Below, piece after piece: positions 9,192 through 18,368 of a stretch of DNA of 64,000 nucleotides. The stretch spans positions 10,801-74,800 of the forward strand of contig CAZJBD010000002.1 of assembly GCA_964544265.1 (NCBI GenBank), written 5' to 3'. The first letter of the stretch is position 1. Every line of letters begins with the position of its first letter. This DNA is from JALHVH01 sp964544265 (GTDB lineage Bacteria; Acidobacteriota; Aminicenantia; Aminicenantales; Saccharicenantaceae). The translations under genes and the position numbers were made by a program. The notes below the pieces were generated by a model. The model saw nothing but the letters and a program-made list of their open reading frames with translations. It was not told where the DNA came from and did not search any database.

Positions 9192-9331
9192 GACTTGCCT
9201 TTTTCCCCATCTTTTGGTAGAAAATACTTCCTCTCTGGAACCCCTTCTTCCGGAATGCCGGGGGATTATAAAGCCGGAGATTCAATAAGTAAGACGAGCG
9301 ATAAACGGCGAATGAAGGATCGGAGGTCATT

Positions 9332-10624
9332 ATGGGCATGACGATGGTCGAAAAAATCCTGGCCGGGGCGACTCACAGGCCTTTCGTCAAGGCCGGGGAC
9401 GTGGTCGAGCCCGAGGTGGGCATGGCCATGTCCCACGAGAATGCGGCCCTGGTCATCAACCAGTTCCGCGAGGTTTTTAAGGATACGGGAAAAGAGGCGA
9501 AGGTCTGGGATCCCTCCAGGATCGCCATCATCTTCGACCATCGGGTTCCCGCCGAGAGCTCCAAAACCGCCACGAACCAAAAAAGGATCCGTGAGTTCGT
9601 CGCGGCCCAGGGTATCACGAAGTTTCATGACATCCGCGGAGACGAGGGCGGCATCTGCCACCAGATCCTGCCGGAAAGCGGCTATGTTCTTCCGGGCAAG
9701 GTCGTGGTCGGCACGGACAGCCACACGACGAGCCACGGCGCCCTGGGCGCTTTTGCCTTCGGCATCGGGGCAACGGAGATGGCCTCCGTCTGGGCGTTGG
9801 GCGTCGTCCTGAATGTCGAGGTTCCCCTGACCATCAAGGTCGTCGCCAAGGGCCGTTTCCCGAAATACGTCATGCCCAAGGATTTCATCCTCCACTTGAT
9901 AGGGAAGATTTCGGCCGAAGGGGCGAACTTCAAAGTCCTCGAGTTCCACGGCCCGGCGTTTAAGAACATGCCCACGTCCGGACGGCTTACGGTCTGCAAT
10001 ATGTCCGTCGAGGCGGGAGCAACCTCGGGCATCGTTCCCCCGGACGAAGAGACGCTTCGCTATCTCAGGGAAGAGGCGAAAGTCAAAGGGAAAATCGAGG
10101 TTTTCGGCCCCGATCCGGATGCGTCCTATGACAAAGTTATCGAGATCGACGTCTCCAAGCTCGAACCCCAGGTTGCCTGTCCGCATACCGTAGACAATGT
10201 CAAGCCTGTCCGCAAGGTCGTTGGTATTAAGATCAACCAGGTTGTCATAGGCTCCTGCACCAACGGCCGGCTTGACGACCTGGCTGTTGCGGCGAAAATC
10301 GTCAAGGGCAAAAAGGTCGCCCGCGGGACGCGCATGCTCGTTTTCCCGGCCTCTTACAAGATATACAAGCAGGCGCTTAACGCCGGATACCTTGCCGACT
10401 TCATCAAGGCTGGAGCCGTGGTCATGAACCCCGGCTGCGGGCCTTGCCTGGGCGTCCATCAGGGGGCCCTGGGAGATGGAGAAGTCGCCCTGGCGACGAC
10501 GAATAGGAACTTCAAGGGCCGGATGGGCAATCCCAACGCCGAAGTCTACCTCGCATCGCCGGCTGTGGCGGCCGCGAGCGCCCTTAAGGGCGTCATCACC
10601 GACCCCAGGAAAGGAGGAAGATGA
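9332..10624 (+). CDS. leuC: 3-isopropylmalate/homoaconitate dehydratase family, large subunit
   Basis: An aconitase-superfamily Fe-S dehydratase of 430 residues. The length matches the archaeal-type IPMI/homoaconitase family (about 420) rather than the longer bacterial LeuC (about 466). GTDSHTTSHGALGAFAFGIG and the cluster-ligand motifs GSCTNGR (Cys near 309) and NPGCGPCLG (Cys near 368 and 371) are intact. GGAGGT precedes the ATG. It runs directly into the small subunit. No leuA or leuB lies in the window, so isopropylmalate, homoaconitate, citraconate and dimethylmalate remain possible substrates and the leuC symbol is by family. Confidence 0.88.
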   Translation: MGMTMVEKILAGATHRPFVKAGDVVEPEVGMAMSHENAALVINQFREVFKDTGKEAKVWDPSRIAIIFDHRVPAESSKTATNQKRIREFVAAQGITKFHDIRGDEGGICHQILPESGYVLPGKVVVGTDSHTTSHGALGAFAFGIGATEMASVWALGVVLNVEVPLTIKVVAKGRFPKYVMPKDFILHLIGKISAEGANFKVLEFHGPAFKNMPTSGRLTVCNMSVEAGATSGIVPPDEETLRYLREEAKVKGKIEVFGPDPDASYDKVIEIDVSKLEPQVACPHTVDNVKPVRKVVGIKINQVVIGSCTNGRLDDLAVAAKIVKGKKVARGTRMLVFPASYKIYKQALNAGYLADFIKAGAVVMNPGCGPCLGVHQGALGDGEVALATTNRNFKGRMGNPNAEVYLASPAVAAASALKGVITDPRKGGR

Positions 10625-10625
10625 C

Positions 10626-11117
10626 ATGGCCAAGGTGGTTTTAAAACTGGGCGACGACATTTCGACCGATATCATCTACCCCGGACGCTTCATGGCGACC
10701 GTACTTCCGAGCGAGACCCCCCAATTTGCCTTTGCCGACCATGCCGAGTTCAACGCCAGGCTCCGAAGGAAGGAAATCCTGGGAGGGAGCGTCATCGTGG
10801 CTGGCAAAAACTTCGGCTGCGGGTCTTCGCGTGAACAGGCCGCCTCGACCCTCAAAGGCTATGAGCTCGTGATCGTGGCCCGAAATTTCGCCCGGATTTT
10901 CCTGCAGAACTCGATTAACCTCGGCCTGCGCACGGTCGTTTGTCCCGATATCGAAACGTCGGAAGGGGACGAGCTCGAGTTCGCCGGAGACAAGGTCGTC
11001 AACACGACGACCGGCAAGGCGTTCGCGACTCTTCCCCTGCCGAAGGCCAGGCAGGCGATCATCGACGCCGGTGGGCTTATTGCCTACACCCGGCTGAGGA
11101 TCATGAAGAAGTCCTAA
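10626..11117 (+). CDS. leuD: 3-isopropylmalate/homoaconitate dehydratase family, small subunit
   Basis: The swivelling small subunit of the dehydratase encoded immediately upstream; 163 residues, the archaeal-type length. The N-terminal DISTDIIYPGRF and the substrate-loop segment KNFGCGSSREQA are conserved. The loop that separates isopropylmalate (YLR) from homoaconitate specificities reads YPGRFMATV here, so specificity cannot be assigned. The ATG lies one base after the leuC stop with GGAGGAAG upstream, a coupled arrangement. Codon use is like the neighbours. Confidence 0.87.
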   Translation: MAKVVLKLGDDISTDIIYPGRFMATVLPSETPQFAFADHAEFNARLRRKEILGGSVIVAGKNFGCGSSREQAASTLKGYELVIVARNFARIFLQNSINLGLRTVVCPDIETSEGDELEFAGDKVVNTTTGKAFATLPLPKARQAIIDAGGLIAYTRLRIMKKS

Positions 11118-11138
11118 ACGGCCGGGAATCATAAGCGC

Positions 11139-11942
11139 GTGTCCAAGGCGATCGCCGCGCTCCTCGCCTTCACGGCCTACGCGGTCCTCTCTGCGGGCAT
11201 GGTCCTTATGAAGAAGGGGATCGCCTGGATCGGGCACAAAGGTCCCAAGGACGAAGCTTGGCGGCGGGACCTTAGGACCTGGATCGCGGGATTCCTTCTG
11301 TCCAATCTTTACGTCGTCCCCAGTCTAATGGCCCTAAGCACGCTGACGCCCCATGTTGTGGCGGCCTTTGCAGGCTCCGGGGTTGTCGTCCTAATTCTTC
11401 TGGCCTCGGTCGTTCTCGGCGAGAAGCTTCACCGTTCGGATATCTTCTATACCGCCGCGGTTTTTCTGTCGATCGTCCTGCTTAACATTTACGAGCCTCC
11501 CCCGGGAAAGGGCTCCTTGAACATTCCCCTTCTTGTGGCCGCCTCAGCATTCCCTCTGTTTCTCTTCGCGATGGCTTTTGCCAAAGGCATATCCCGGCCG
11601 GCCAGGGCCGTGATGTTCGCCTCGATCTCGGGGACCTCGACGGGCATCATCATTGTCCTGATGAAGGCCCTGGTCGGGATCCATGGCTTCCGTATCGGCG
11701 AATACCTCCTTTCACCCTATGTTTATCTTTATCTGTTCTTTTCCCTGACGGCCTTTATTGCTCTCCAGCTCGCTTACAGGATCGAATCGATGATGCGGAC
11801 GGGCCCCGTTCAATACGGATCATCCATAGTCTACCCGGCCGTTTGCTCCGCCCTTGTTTTCGGAAACGTCGTTCGTCCAATTCAGATCGCGGCCCTGGCC
11901 GCGATCATCCTTGCGGTCGCGGGCATCTTACGGAAACACTGA
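11139..11942 (+). CDS. DMT-superfamily (EamA/NIPA-like) membrane transporter
   Basis: A 267-residue integral membrane protein with about nine hydrophobic segments and no large soluble domain. The pattern TPHVVAAFAGSGVVVLILLA followed by GEKLHRSD recalls drug/metabolite transporters and the NIPA Mg2+ branch. The start is GTG at 11139, 21 bases after leuD, so it may be co-transcribed with the dehydratase. The substrate cannot be told from sequence. Confidence 0.72.
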   Translation: MSKAIAALLAFTAYAVLSAGMVLMKKGIAWIGHKGPKDEAWRRDLRTWIAGFLLSNLYVVPSLMALSTLTPHVVAAFAGSGVVVLILLASVVLGEKLHRSDIFYTAAVFLSIVLLNIYEPPPGKGSLNIPLLVAASAFPLFLFAMAFAKGISRPARAVMFASISGTSTGIIIVLMKALVGIHGFRIGEYLLSPYVYLYLFFSLTAFIALQLAYRIESMMRTGPVQYGSSIVYPAVCSALVFGNVVRPIQIAALAAIILAVAGILRKH

Positions 11943-11963
11943 CGGGGAGGGATTGGGCGGACT

Positions 11964-13202
11964 CTATGGCTCGAGGGCCTTGCCGCGCGTCTCCGGGATT
12001 CCCAGCCACATCAAAGCCGCCATGAGGAATGCCGCCGAGGTCAGGAGGAAGGCCTTTCCGAAACCACGGGTTTGGGCGAGCGACCCCACCGCTAGGGGCG
12101 CAGCCGCCGAAACGATTCTCCCGATGTTGTAGGTGAGTCCCTGGGCCGTGGCCCGAATGCGGGTCGGGTAGAGCTCGGCCGTCAGAGCGCCGAAACCGGA
12201 AAAGTATCCGGTTCCGAAGAAGGCGACGAAAGGTCCGAGGACAAACAGGAGAAGGGGAGTGTGAACCGCGGAATAGAGCAGGACGAAACCCGACGCGGCC
12301 AGTACGAAAACGACATACGTCTTTTTCCTTCCGACCGCGTCGCTGATGTACCCGAAGGTGAGATAGCCCAGCCACATCCCGACCTGCATGAAGATGACGA
12401 GAGTTGACATGAGGCCGGGGCCGAGGCCAATCCCGCCTTGACTGCGGGGGAGGGAGAGATATCCCGGGATCCAAAGATTGAGCCCCCACCAAGCGAACAT
12501 GGTGAAAGCATTCATCAAGACCACGGCTACGGTGATGTGCATGAGTCGGCCTGAGAGACGCGGCTGTTGGGTTCCGTGCCTATCCCTTGCCTTGAGGTTC
12601 CTCTGCGTTTCCCAAATTTTCGGTTCCTGGACTTTGGCCCTGATCCAGAGCGTGCAAAGGGCGGGCAGGACGCCCACGAAAAACACGGCCCTCCAGCCCC
12701 ATCGAGGCAGGACGACGGCCGTGACCAGAGCGGCCGAGGCGTAGCCGACCGCCCAAAAACTCTGCATGAAGCCGAGCGCTTTGCCGCGGTGCTCGGCCGG
12801 CCAGGTCTCAGAGACAAGGGCGGCGCCGCTGGCCCATTCGCCGCCCATTCCCAACCCGAGACAGACCCGGAAAACGGCAAGCATTGGGACCGTCCGGGCG
12901 AGACCGCAGGCCGCTGTGAAAACGGAGTAGATCAGGATGCTGGCCCTGAGAGCCCGGGTCCGGCCGAAACGGTCGGCTATGATGCCGAAGACCATTCCGC
13001 CGGCCGCCGAAGCCAGAAGGGTTAGAGATCCTAGCATTCCGGCCGTGCTTTTAACCATATCGAGGTCCTTCATAAGGGCGGCGAGGACCATGGCGTAAAG
13101 CATGACATCGAAAGAATCTAGCATCCAGCCCAGGGAGGCGGCCACCAGCGATCGCCTCGAAACGGGGGAGGAATCCTTCCACCAAGCAAAGAAATGGGTC
13201 AT
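11964..13202 (-). CDS. MFS transporter (aromatic acid / carboxylate symporter-like)
   Basis: A 412-residue major facilitator with 12 predicted helices. The loop 2-3 signature GIIADRFGRTRALR and the helix 5 region WPAEHRGKALGFMQSF place it with the sugar/carboxylate (AAHS/sialate/JEN-like) branch of organic acid:H+ symporters. I start at ATG 13202 because the next segment (THFFAWW...SPVSRRSLVAASLGW) aligns with family N-termini and a good promoter lies just upstream at 13221-13249. A longer start at 13277 would overlap that promoter. It converges on the DMT gene with a 21-base gap. The substrate is not determinable. Confidence 0.85.
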   Translation of the reverse strand: MTHFFAWWKDSSPVSRRSLVAASLGWMLDSFDVMLYAMVLAALMKDLDMVKSTAGMLGSLTLLASAAGGMVFGIIADRFGRTRALRASILIYSVFTAACGLARTVPMLAVFRVCLGLGMGGEWASGAALVSETWPAEHRGKALGFMQSFWAVGYASAALVTAVVLPRWGWRAVFFVGVLPALCTLWIRAKVQEPKIWETQRNLKARDRHGTQQPRLSGRLMHITVAVVLMNAFTMFAWWGLNLWIPGYLSLPRSQGGIGLGPGLMSTLVIFMQVGMWLGYLTFGYISDAVGRKKTYVVFVLAASGFVLLYSAVHTPLLLFVLGPFVAFFGTGYFSGFGALTAELYPTRIRATAQGLTYNIGRIVSAAAPLAVGSLAQTRGFGKAFLLTSAAFLMAALMWLGIPETRGKALEP

Positions 13203-13220
13203 TTTTATTCGGCCGTTGCT

Positions 13221-13249
13221 TTTATATGTCGGTCCGGCATCCTTGTCAA
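13221..13249 (-). promoter_or_regulatory. putative sigma70 promoter for the MFS gene
   Basis: On the minus strand: TTGACA (13249-13244), a 17-base spacer and TATAAA (13226-13221). The predicted transcript start is about 12 bases before ATG 13202, which supports the shorter start of the transporter. Confidence 0.6.
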
Positions 13250-13374
13250 TCGCCCGGCTGCGATAAGAATTCATCAAGCGGCCAATTTCCGCCGGCTGGA
13301 GTGCGGATTCTGCGTCTCCATGGAGCGATTAGCGATGGTCCTCGAAGCCGAATCGAACGCGAATCGAACAGCAT

Positions 13375-13404
13375 TTGACATCTTTAAAACTTTGAAGTTA
13401 CAAT
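13375..13404 (+). promoter_or_regulatory. putative strong sigma70 promoter for the small-protein/radical SAM cassette
   Basis: TTGACA (13375-13380), an 18-base AT-rich spacer and TACAAT (13399-13404), one mismatch in total. The predicted start is near 13411, giving a 22-base leader that contains GGAGGGG before ATG 13433. It is one of the best promoter matches in the window. Confidence 0.7.
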
Positions 13405-13432
13405 ACAACCATCCATCATAGGAGGGGAAAAA

Positions 13433-13768
13433 ATGGATTCTACGACCAACATTTACATTCTTCTCAAGAATCTCAAGCGTTTTGTCAACTATGTCCCGAT
13501 CAATCCGAAATCGCCTAAATACAAAGCTTGGGAAGAAGACCGGGCGGAGATGGGAAAGGCCATTTATGAAACCGAGAGAATTCTAAAGAAGCCAGGATAT
13601 CTTGAGGGACTCAATGTGTTCATTGGGCCGCTTAAAGATTGCGGAAAAGTTCCCTCGAGACAAGTGCTCGCACAGTCAGTTGCCAAATACGGAAGGGACC
13701 TCCAGAAAGTCGTGATGCAAAAGAATAAAATTTACAGCCGGCTGAAGCTTGCAGGAAAGAAGGGGTGA
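13433..13768 (+). CDS. small protein A, paralogue of 13827-14090; candidate substrate of the radical SAM enzyme
   Basis: A 111-residue soluble, basic protein of no family I recognise. Residues about 7-37 (IYILLKNLKRFVNYVPI, then NPKSPKYKAWEEDR) are nearly repeated in the next gene. A second shared block lies near 72-87 (LNVFIGPLKDCGK and RQ) and contains the only Cys. The C-terminal tail of about 25 residues, rich in Lys/Gln/Tyr, is absent from the paralogue. There is no signal peptide or membrane segment. A strong promoter and GGAGGGG before the ATG suggest good expression. Together with the paralogue and the radical SAM gene downstream this looks like a precursor or substrate, though the conservation over most of the length is unlike a typical leader-core peptide. 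Confidence 0.75.
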   Translation: MDSTTNIYILLKNLKRFVNYVPINPKSPKYKAWEEDRAEMGKAIYETERILKKPGYLEGLNVFIGPLKDCGKVPSRQVLAQSVAKYGRDLQKVVMQKNKIYSRLKLAGKKG

Positions 13769-13826
13769 CCATCCTTCGAAGTGCGGAGTTAAAATAAAAG
13801 CAAGTATTTGCCAAAGGGGGGAACAA

Positions 13827-14090
13827 ATGAGACAAAAGAAATCCAAAACAGACATTTACGTTCTTCTCGGGAATCTCAAGCGTTTTGTCAACGATGTCCC
13901 GATCGACCCGAAATCTCCCACCAACTACAAAGCTTGGGAAAAAGACCGGAGGGAGACGAAAGATGCTCTTGATGAAGCCGAAGAGACGATAAGGAAACTG
14001 GATAATTTAGACGATCTAGGAGTGTTCATTAAAGATTGCAGAAAAATCCTGCCGAGACAAGCATCGCTCGACACGTACAAAAAAGTTTGA
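13827..14090 (+). CDS. small protein B, paralogue of 13433-13768; candidate substrate of the radical SAM enzyme
   Basis: An 87-residue charged protein, a tandem duplicate of the preceding gene. It shares IY-LL-NLKRFVN-VPI-PKSP--YKAWE-DR-E at the N-terminus and VFI---KDC-K---RQ near the C-terminus, again with a single Cys. It ends soon after this block (SLDTYKKV), whereas protein A continues. GGGGGGAACAA precedes ATG 13827. The 58-base gap from the first gene has no obvious promoter, so the two are probably co-transcribed. No known function or domain is recognised. Confidence 0.75.
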   Translation: MRQKKSKTDIYVLLGNLKRFVNDVPIDPKSPTNYKAWEKDRRETKDALDEAEETIRKLDNLDDLGVFIKDCRKILPRQASLDTYKKV

Positions 14091-14171
14091 CGAGAAAAAA
14101 GGTGCCGGACCAGTGTGAATCTGTCAGACCATCTGAGCCTATTAGGATGATGAGGTAGCAGCCCGTCGAAC

Positions 14172-15263
14172 ATGTTTTCCTCCTTCTCTCTCATCCTAAC
14201 GGGAGAGTGCAATTTTTCCTGTAGCTATTGCTATCAGGAAAAAGACGGCCTTTTTCTCGATCCGGCCGCAATCGAAAAGGCCATCGGTTTTTTCTTCCCC
14301 CGTTTCGACAAGGAATGTTCGATCCTTTTTTATGGCGGGGAGCCTCTCTTGGCCAAAGATACGATCAGGCGAGCCGTTTATGCCGTCAAGGCAGAAAACC
14401 GGCGGCAGAGCAAAAATATCCAATATTCCATCTCAACGAACGGCAGCCTTCTCGACGATGATACCCTCAGACTTTTTGATCAGAATCGGTTCACGGTTCT
14501 GCTAAGCTTTGATGGGCGTGCCCAGGATAAGAGCAGGAGAGAGGGGAGCTTTCCTATTGTTTCCCAAGCTCTCGAGAGGCTGCTGGACTGTCCGCGAATC
14601 GAGCTCCTCACCAACAGCGTTTTCACGCCGGAGACCGTTACCGACCTTTCTGCATCGATTCGGGACATTGTTAAAAGGGGCGTTCGGGACGCCCAGATTT
14701 CCTGCATTAACGATCGGCCCTGGGGCGAGGATGCCTTTGCCCAGCTCGGCGCTGAATTATCGGACCTTCGCCGGCTCCTCTTCGATTTCTGCCGGAAGAA
14801 GGGATACGTTCCGGTGGCTAATTTCAGGACATCGGCTGAACCCGGGGTTTTCGGCTGCCGGGCGGGCGAAAAAAGAATGGCCCTCTCTCCAGACAGACGC
14901 CTCTGGGGCTGTCACCTCTTTTACGATTTCCAAAAAAAAATAAAAGACCCTGCGTTTGTTCAGTATTGTTTCGGGGGTCTGGATTCCTTTATCGACCAGG
15001 AGCAAAGGATTTATCGGCGGATTCTTGCCCGCTACGCCGACCTCCGGATGGATTATTTTCATACGCCGAGACGATTCTGCGGTCTCTGCCGGGACGTTCA
15101 GGACTGCGTCATCTGCCCGGTCGACGCCGCGTTTGCCAGCGGGATCATCGGCAGGATCATGCCCGTGGATTGCCGGATTAGAAAAATCTTTCGAAAAGAA
15201 AAACGGCTCCTGTGGAAGGACTTGGAGAACCATGGCATCCGTCCCGGCCGGCCCGGCGGCTGA
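14172..15263 (+). CDS. radical SAM/SPASM protein, peptide-maturase-like
   Basis: A 363-residue radical SAM enzyme. The [4Fe-4S] motif CNFSCSYC is at residues 13-20 and the SAM-binding FYGGEPLL near 57. The C-terminal part has a SPASM/twitch-like pattern: GCRAGEKRMALSPDRRLWGC (Cys near 228 and 246) and CGLCRDVQDCVICPVD (four Cys near 302-314), suggesting auxiliary Fe-S clusters. This layout is shared with anSME and PqqE/QhpD-type peptide-modifying enzymes. No PqqD-like RRE domain is fused or adjacent. ATG 14172 is the only start after an in-frame TGA at 14151; its Shine-Dalgarno is weak. It follows two paralogous small proteins, the likely substrates. It ends 3 bases from the convergent kinase gene. 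Confidence 0.87.
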   Translation: MFSSFSLILTGECNFSCSYCYQEKDGLFLDPAAIEKAIGFFFPRFDKECSILFYGGEPLLAKDTIRRAVYAVKAENRRQSKNIQYSISTNGSLLDDDTLRLFDQNRFTVLLSFDGRAQDKSRREGSFPIVSQALERLLDCPRIELLTNSVFTPETVTDLSASIRDIVKRGVRDAQISCINDRPWGEDAFAQLGAELSDLRRLLFDFCRKKGYVPVANFRTSAEPGVFGCRAGEKRMALSPDRRLWGCHLFYDFQKKIKDPAFVQYCFGGLDSFIDQEQRIYRRILARYADLRMDYFHTPRRFCGLCRDVQDCVICPVDAAFASGIIGRIMPVDCRIRKIFRKEKRLLWKDLENHGIRPGRPGG

Positions 15264-15266
15264 GCG

Positions 15267-18200
15267 TCAACGGGGAAAGGCGGTCAAGACCGCAAGGCAC
15301 TTCCGGGCATCGCCGACCTCCGGGAGTCCCGGGTCAGCTTGGCTCCAGATTTCGAGAAACCGCCGATAGAACTCAGCAGCTTTTTCTTTCTGATTTTTTG
15401 TTTCAGAGATCTTACCCAGCCAATAAAAGCTCTTGGCGTAGAGGTCTCCCCATCTCAACCTTCCGGTCGTCAGGGTGATGATTTGCTCATAGCTTTTTTG
15501 AGCCTTGTCCGAATCGCCCGTTTGAAAATAAGCCGAGGCCAGGGAATCGAGAAAGAGGATATGGAGGTCGGATTTATAATTCTGCCCCGGCAGAAGCTTC
15601 ACCGATGTTTCAAAGGAGCCGACGGCCCTTGCCATATCGCCTTCCTCCCGGGCGATTTCGCCGATCAGGCGATGATAGAGACGGAGTTCTTTCACGGCTC
15701 CAACCTTCTCGATAAACTCCCTTAACTTTTCAGCCGCGGCTTGGGCGTCTTGGAATCTTTTCATCTTCGCCAGGGTGAGTCCGCGAAAGTGCAGGGCCAA
15801 ACTGATATAATCGTCTCGCTCCAATTCCTGGGCAGCCTCCAGGGCCGCGGTTACAGCCTCATAAGGCGGCGGGAGTTCATTTGTCCGGAGGCTGGCATAA
15901 GCGGAAATCATTTTCATCGTATAAAGTTCGAAGGCCCGCAACTCCGAGGACATCTCCGTTGTCTGGGAATGGTCCAACCCCGTTTTGACCTCTTCCCTCA
16001 CCCGGCCGTATTTTCCCTGTTCGAGATAAAGATGGCATAGCCATCCCCGTCCAGTTATTTGGAATTGAGGATCGTCGGAGCCAATCATTTGCCGGAATAT
16101 TTCCTCCGTCCTACCTTGTTCTCCCTTAACGAGATAAATCAGCCCCTCGTATTCAATAGGTTCGAAATCCGCCGGTTCTAGTGCTCTGGCTTTTCCGGCT
16201 TCTTCGAGAGCGTTGTCATATTGTTTAAGGCAAAGATAAGCCATGGCCAGCCGGTTGTGGAAACCGAACCAGCCGGGAAAAGCGTCGAGATGGGATTTCA
16301 GAAGATCAACGGCTTTCTGATAGTCCCCTCGGGCCATATAAATAATGGAAAGATTCTCGTAGGCCAGCTCGTCCATATCATCGATCGTCAGGACCTTTTC
16401 GAATTGCCTGGCGGCTAGGTCCCAAGCTTCCATGTTTCTGTACAAGGCCCCCAATTGTCCGAGAGCGTCCGTGTCCTCGGGATAGACCGCCAGCAATTTC
16501 TTGTAGATGTCGATGGCTTCGCGAGGTGTCAAGGCGGCATATGCCCGGATCATGTAGAATTCCCTATCGGAAACACGGTTGAGAAAAGACATGGCCTTGT
16601 TCATGCACTTCTCGCTCTGTTCCCCGTTGCGCAAATAGAAATAGTTCTCCGCCATCAAGAGATAGGCCATGGCGAATTCGGGATCCAGGGAAACAGCCTG
16701 CTCCAGGGCTTTCAGGCTTTGTTCGAATTTCTGCTCCTCGAACAGCCGTTTTCCTTCGACGTAGGACTTGAAGGCCTCTGTCGAGCCGGTTGTGATCGTC
16801 TTGAGTTCCTTCTGGATATCCTTGGACAAAGCGGCCCTCGGAAGCTTTAGGTCTTCTTTTATTTTCCGGGTCAGCGTTTCGATCATGGAGTACATGCTAT
16901 CGTCGCCCGTCCATTGCTCCCGCTCGGCCTGCAGAACCTCCATGGTGTCGGCCCTATGGAGGGACGTGTTGATCCGGAACTGGTCTCTGGCTTTCGTGAA
17001 GCTTCCCTGGAGGACATAGTCGACCTTGGCCTTGGCCGCCACTTTCTTGAGTTCCTCCGAGGAATAAATCGGAGCGTCGAGAAGATTTAAAGACTTGAGG
17101 ATTCCGTAGATTTTATCTCCGGTCAGAACGCGGACATATTGGGATTGGAGGAGGTCGGCGGTCAGGAGCTCGCTTAGGGTCTGCCGCATGTAATCCAGGC
17201 TTTTATCCCCCGTGTTGTTTGTCAGGTACATGATCGCCAGGGAAGGGCTTCTTCCCGGAGGCACAGGCGGGAGGCGGGGATTGATCAAGAGGCGATAGAC
17301 GAACGGGGCCGCGAACAAAAGAATGACCGCCGTCAGCCCGTAAACCCAATGACTTTTAACCCACCCCCAAAACGTTGCCGCGCCCATTCTCTCCAGTTGG
17401 CTCAAGTCGGCCAGGATCTCAGCGATATTCTGGTAACGCTTAGCCGGGTCTTTTTCCAGGCACTTCAGGATGATGTGCTCCAGCTGCTTTGGCAGCCGCG
17501 GATTGACTTTTGCCGGCGGGACGGGCCTTTCCGAGATGTGCTTTTCCTTATATTCGGCCCGGGTGTCCGCCTTGAACAGGGGGCGGCCGGTGGCGATTTC
17601 ATAGAGGATGGCCCCGTACGAATAGATATCGGAGGCGGCGCTGATTTTTTCGCCTTTGGCCTGCTCGGGAGACATGTATTGCGGGGTTCCCGCGACGCCG
17701 CCGGGCTCTTCCGCGTCGATTCCATAGACGGCCCTGGCCAGCCCGAAGTCCATGATATAAACCCGGCCGCTTCGGTCAACCATGATATTAGCAGGCTTGA
17801 GGTCCTGATGAATGATTCCCTTGGCGTGGGCGAGTTTGAGGGCTTCGCCGATCTGCCGGGCGATATGGACGACCGTTTCGACCGCCAGGGTCCCCGAGGC
17901 CTGGAGAAACTCCTTCAAGTTTTCTCCCTTGATGTACTCCATCGATATGTACTTGGTCCGGTGTGTCTCACCCAGATCAAATATCCGGATGACGTTCTCG
18001 TGGGAGATCGACCGGGCCAGGAGCATTTCTTTTTTGAATTGTTCGATGAAGCGAGGGTTGGACGACAAGCCCGGCCGGATGATCTTGAGGGCCACGGTGA
18101 TGTCCAGCTCCGTGTCTTCGGCTTTGAAGACACGGCCCATCCCTCCCCAGCCGATCTCTTCGATGATCCGGTAGCGCCGATCGAACATTTCTCCGGGCGT

Positions 18201-18362
18201 GAAATGATCCGTGGTCTCGGCTTCCGGTTTTCCCGGACCGGCGTAGGATAAGGTATCAGCGGAATCGTCCAGGGAGGCCCCGCATTTTGAGCAAAACTGG
18301 CTGTCGTCAGAATTAAGGGTATAGCACTTCGGACACTGAAGCGGCTGATTCCCCTTCCTCAT
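15267..18362 (-). CDS. Ser/Thr protein kinase with zinc ribbon, membrane segment and TPR repeats
   Basis: A 1031-residue Hanks-type kinase. The order is an N-terminal zinc ribbon (CPKC...CSKCG, residues 9-28), a kinase domain (about 62-325) with glycine loop GWGGMGRVF, VALKII lysine, catalytic loop HQDLKPAN and DFG as MDFGLAR, one membrane segment (about 344-365), an extracytoplasmic region resembling FlgO/TolB-type domains (about 375-500) and many TPR units (about 520-1020). The catalytic loop has HQD instead of HRD, a non-RD kinase, so activation-loop phosphorylation may not be needed. This architecture is frequent in Acidobacteriota and relatives. The ATG at 18362 has no Shine-Dalgarno and sits 6 bases after a TATATT -10 box, suggesting a leaderless message. 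Confidence 0.9.
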   Translation of the reverse strand: MRKGNQPLQCPKCYTLNSDDSQFCSKCGASLDDSADTLSYAGPGKPEAETTDHFTPGEMFDRRYRIIEEIGWGGMGRVFKAEDTELDITVALKIIRPGLSSNPRFIEQFKKEMLLARSISHENVIRIFDLGETHRTKYISMEYIKGENLKEFLQASGTLAVETVVHIARQIGEALKLAHAKGIIHQDLKPANIMVDRSGRVYIMDFGLARAVYGIDAEEPGGVAGTPQYMSPEQAKGEKISAASDIYSYGAILYEIATGRPLFKADTRAEYKEKHISERPVPPAKVNPRLPKQLEHIILKCLEKDPAKRYQNIAEILADLSQLERMGAATFWGWVKSHWVYGLTAVILLFAAPFVYRLLINPRLPPVPPGRSPSLAIMYLTNNTGDKSLDYMRQTLSELLTADLLQSQYVRVLTGDKIYGILKSLNLLDAPIYSSEELKKVAAKAKVDYVLQGSFTKARDQFRINTSLHRADTMEVLQAEREQWTGDDSMYSMIETLTRKIKEDLKLPRAALSKDIQKELKTITTGSTEAFKSYVEGKRLFEEQKFEQSLKALEQAVSLDPEFAMAYLLMAENYFYLRNGEQSEKCMNKAMSFLNRVSDREFYMIRAYAALTPREAIDIYKKLLAVYPEDTDALGQLGALYRNMEAWDLAARQFEKVLTIDDMDELAYENLSIIYMARGDYQKAVDLLKSHLDAFPGWFGFHNRLAMAYLCLKQYDNALEEAGKARALEPADFEPIEYEGLIYLVKGEQGRTEEIFRQMIGSDDPQFQITGRGWLCHLYLEQGKYGRVREEVKTGLDHSQTTEMSSELRAFELYTMKMISAYASLRTNELPPPYEAVTAALEAAQELERDDYISLALHFRGLTLAKMKRFQDAQAAAEKLREFIEKVGAVKELRLYHRLIGEIAREEGDMARAVGSFETSVKLLPGQNYKSDLHILFLDSLASAYFQTGDSDKAQKSYEQIITLTTGRLRWGDLYAKSFYWLGKISETKNQKEKAAEFYRRFLEIWSQADPGLPEVGDARKCLAVLTAFPR

Positions 18363-18368
18363 GGTATG

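Noticed and set aside
13433..14090. Toxin-antitoxin pair
   Set aside because: The two small proteins are paralogues of each other rather than unlike partners, and neither resembles a known toxin or antitoxin.
14091..14171. Possible ribozyme or riboswitch between small protein B and the radical SAM gene (GATGATGAGG and small palindromes)
   Set aside because: The conserved cores of hammerhead, HDV or known riboswitches are not present; the region is only 81 bases.
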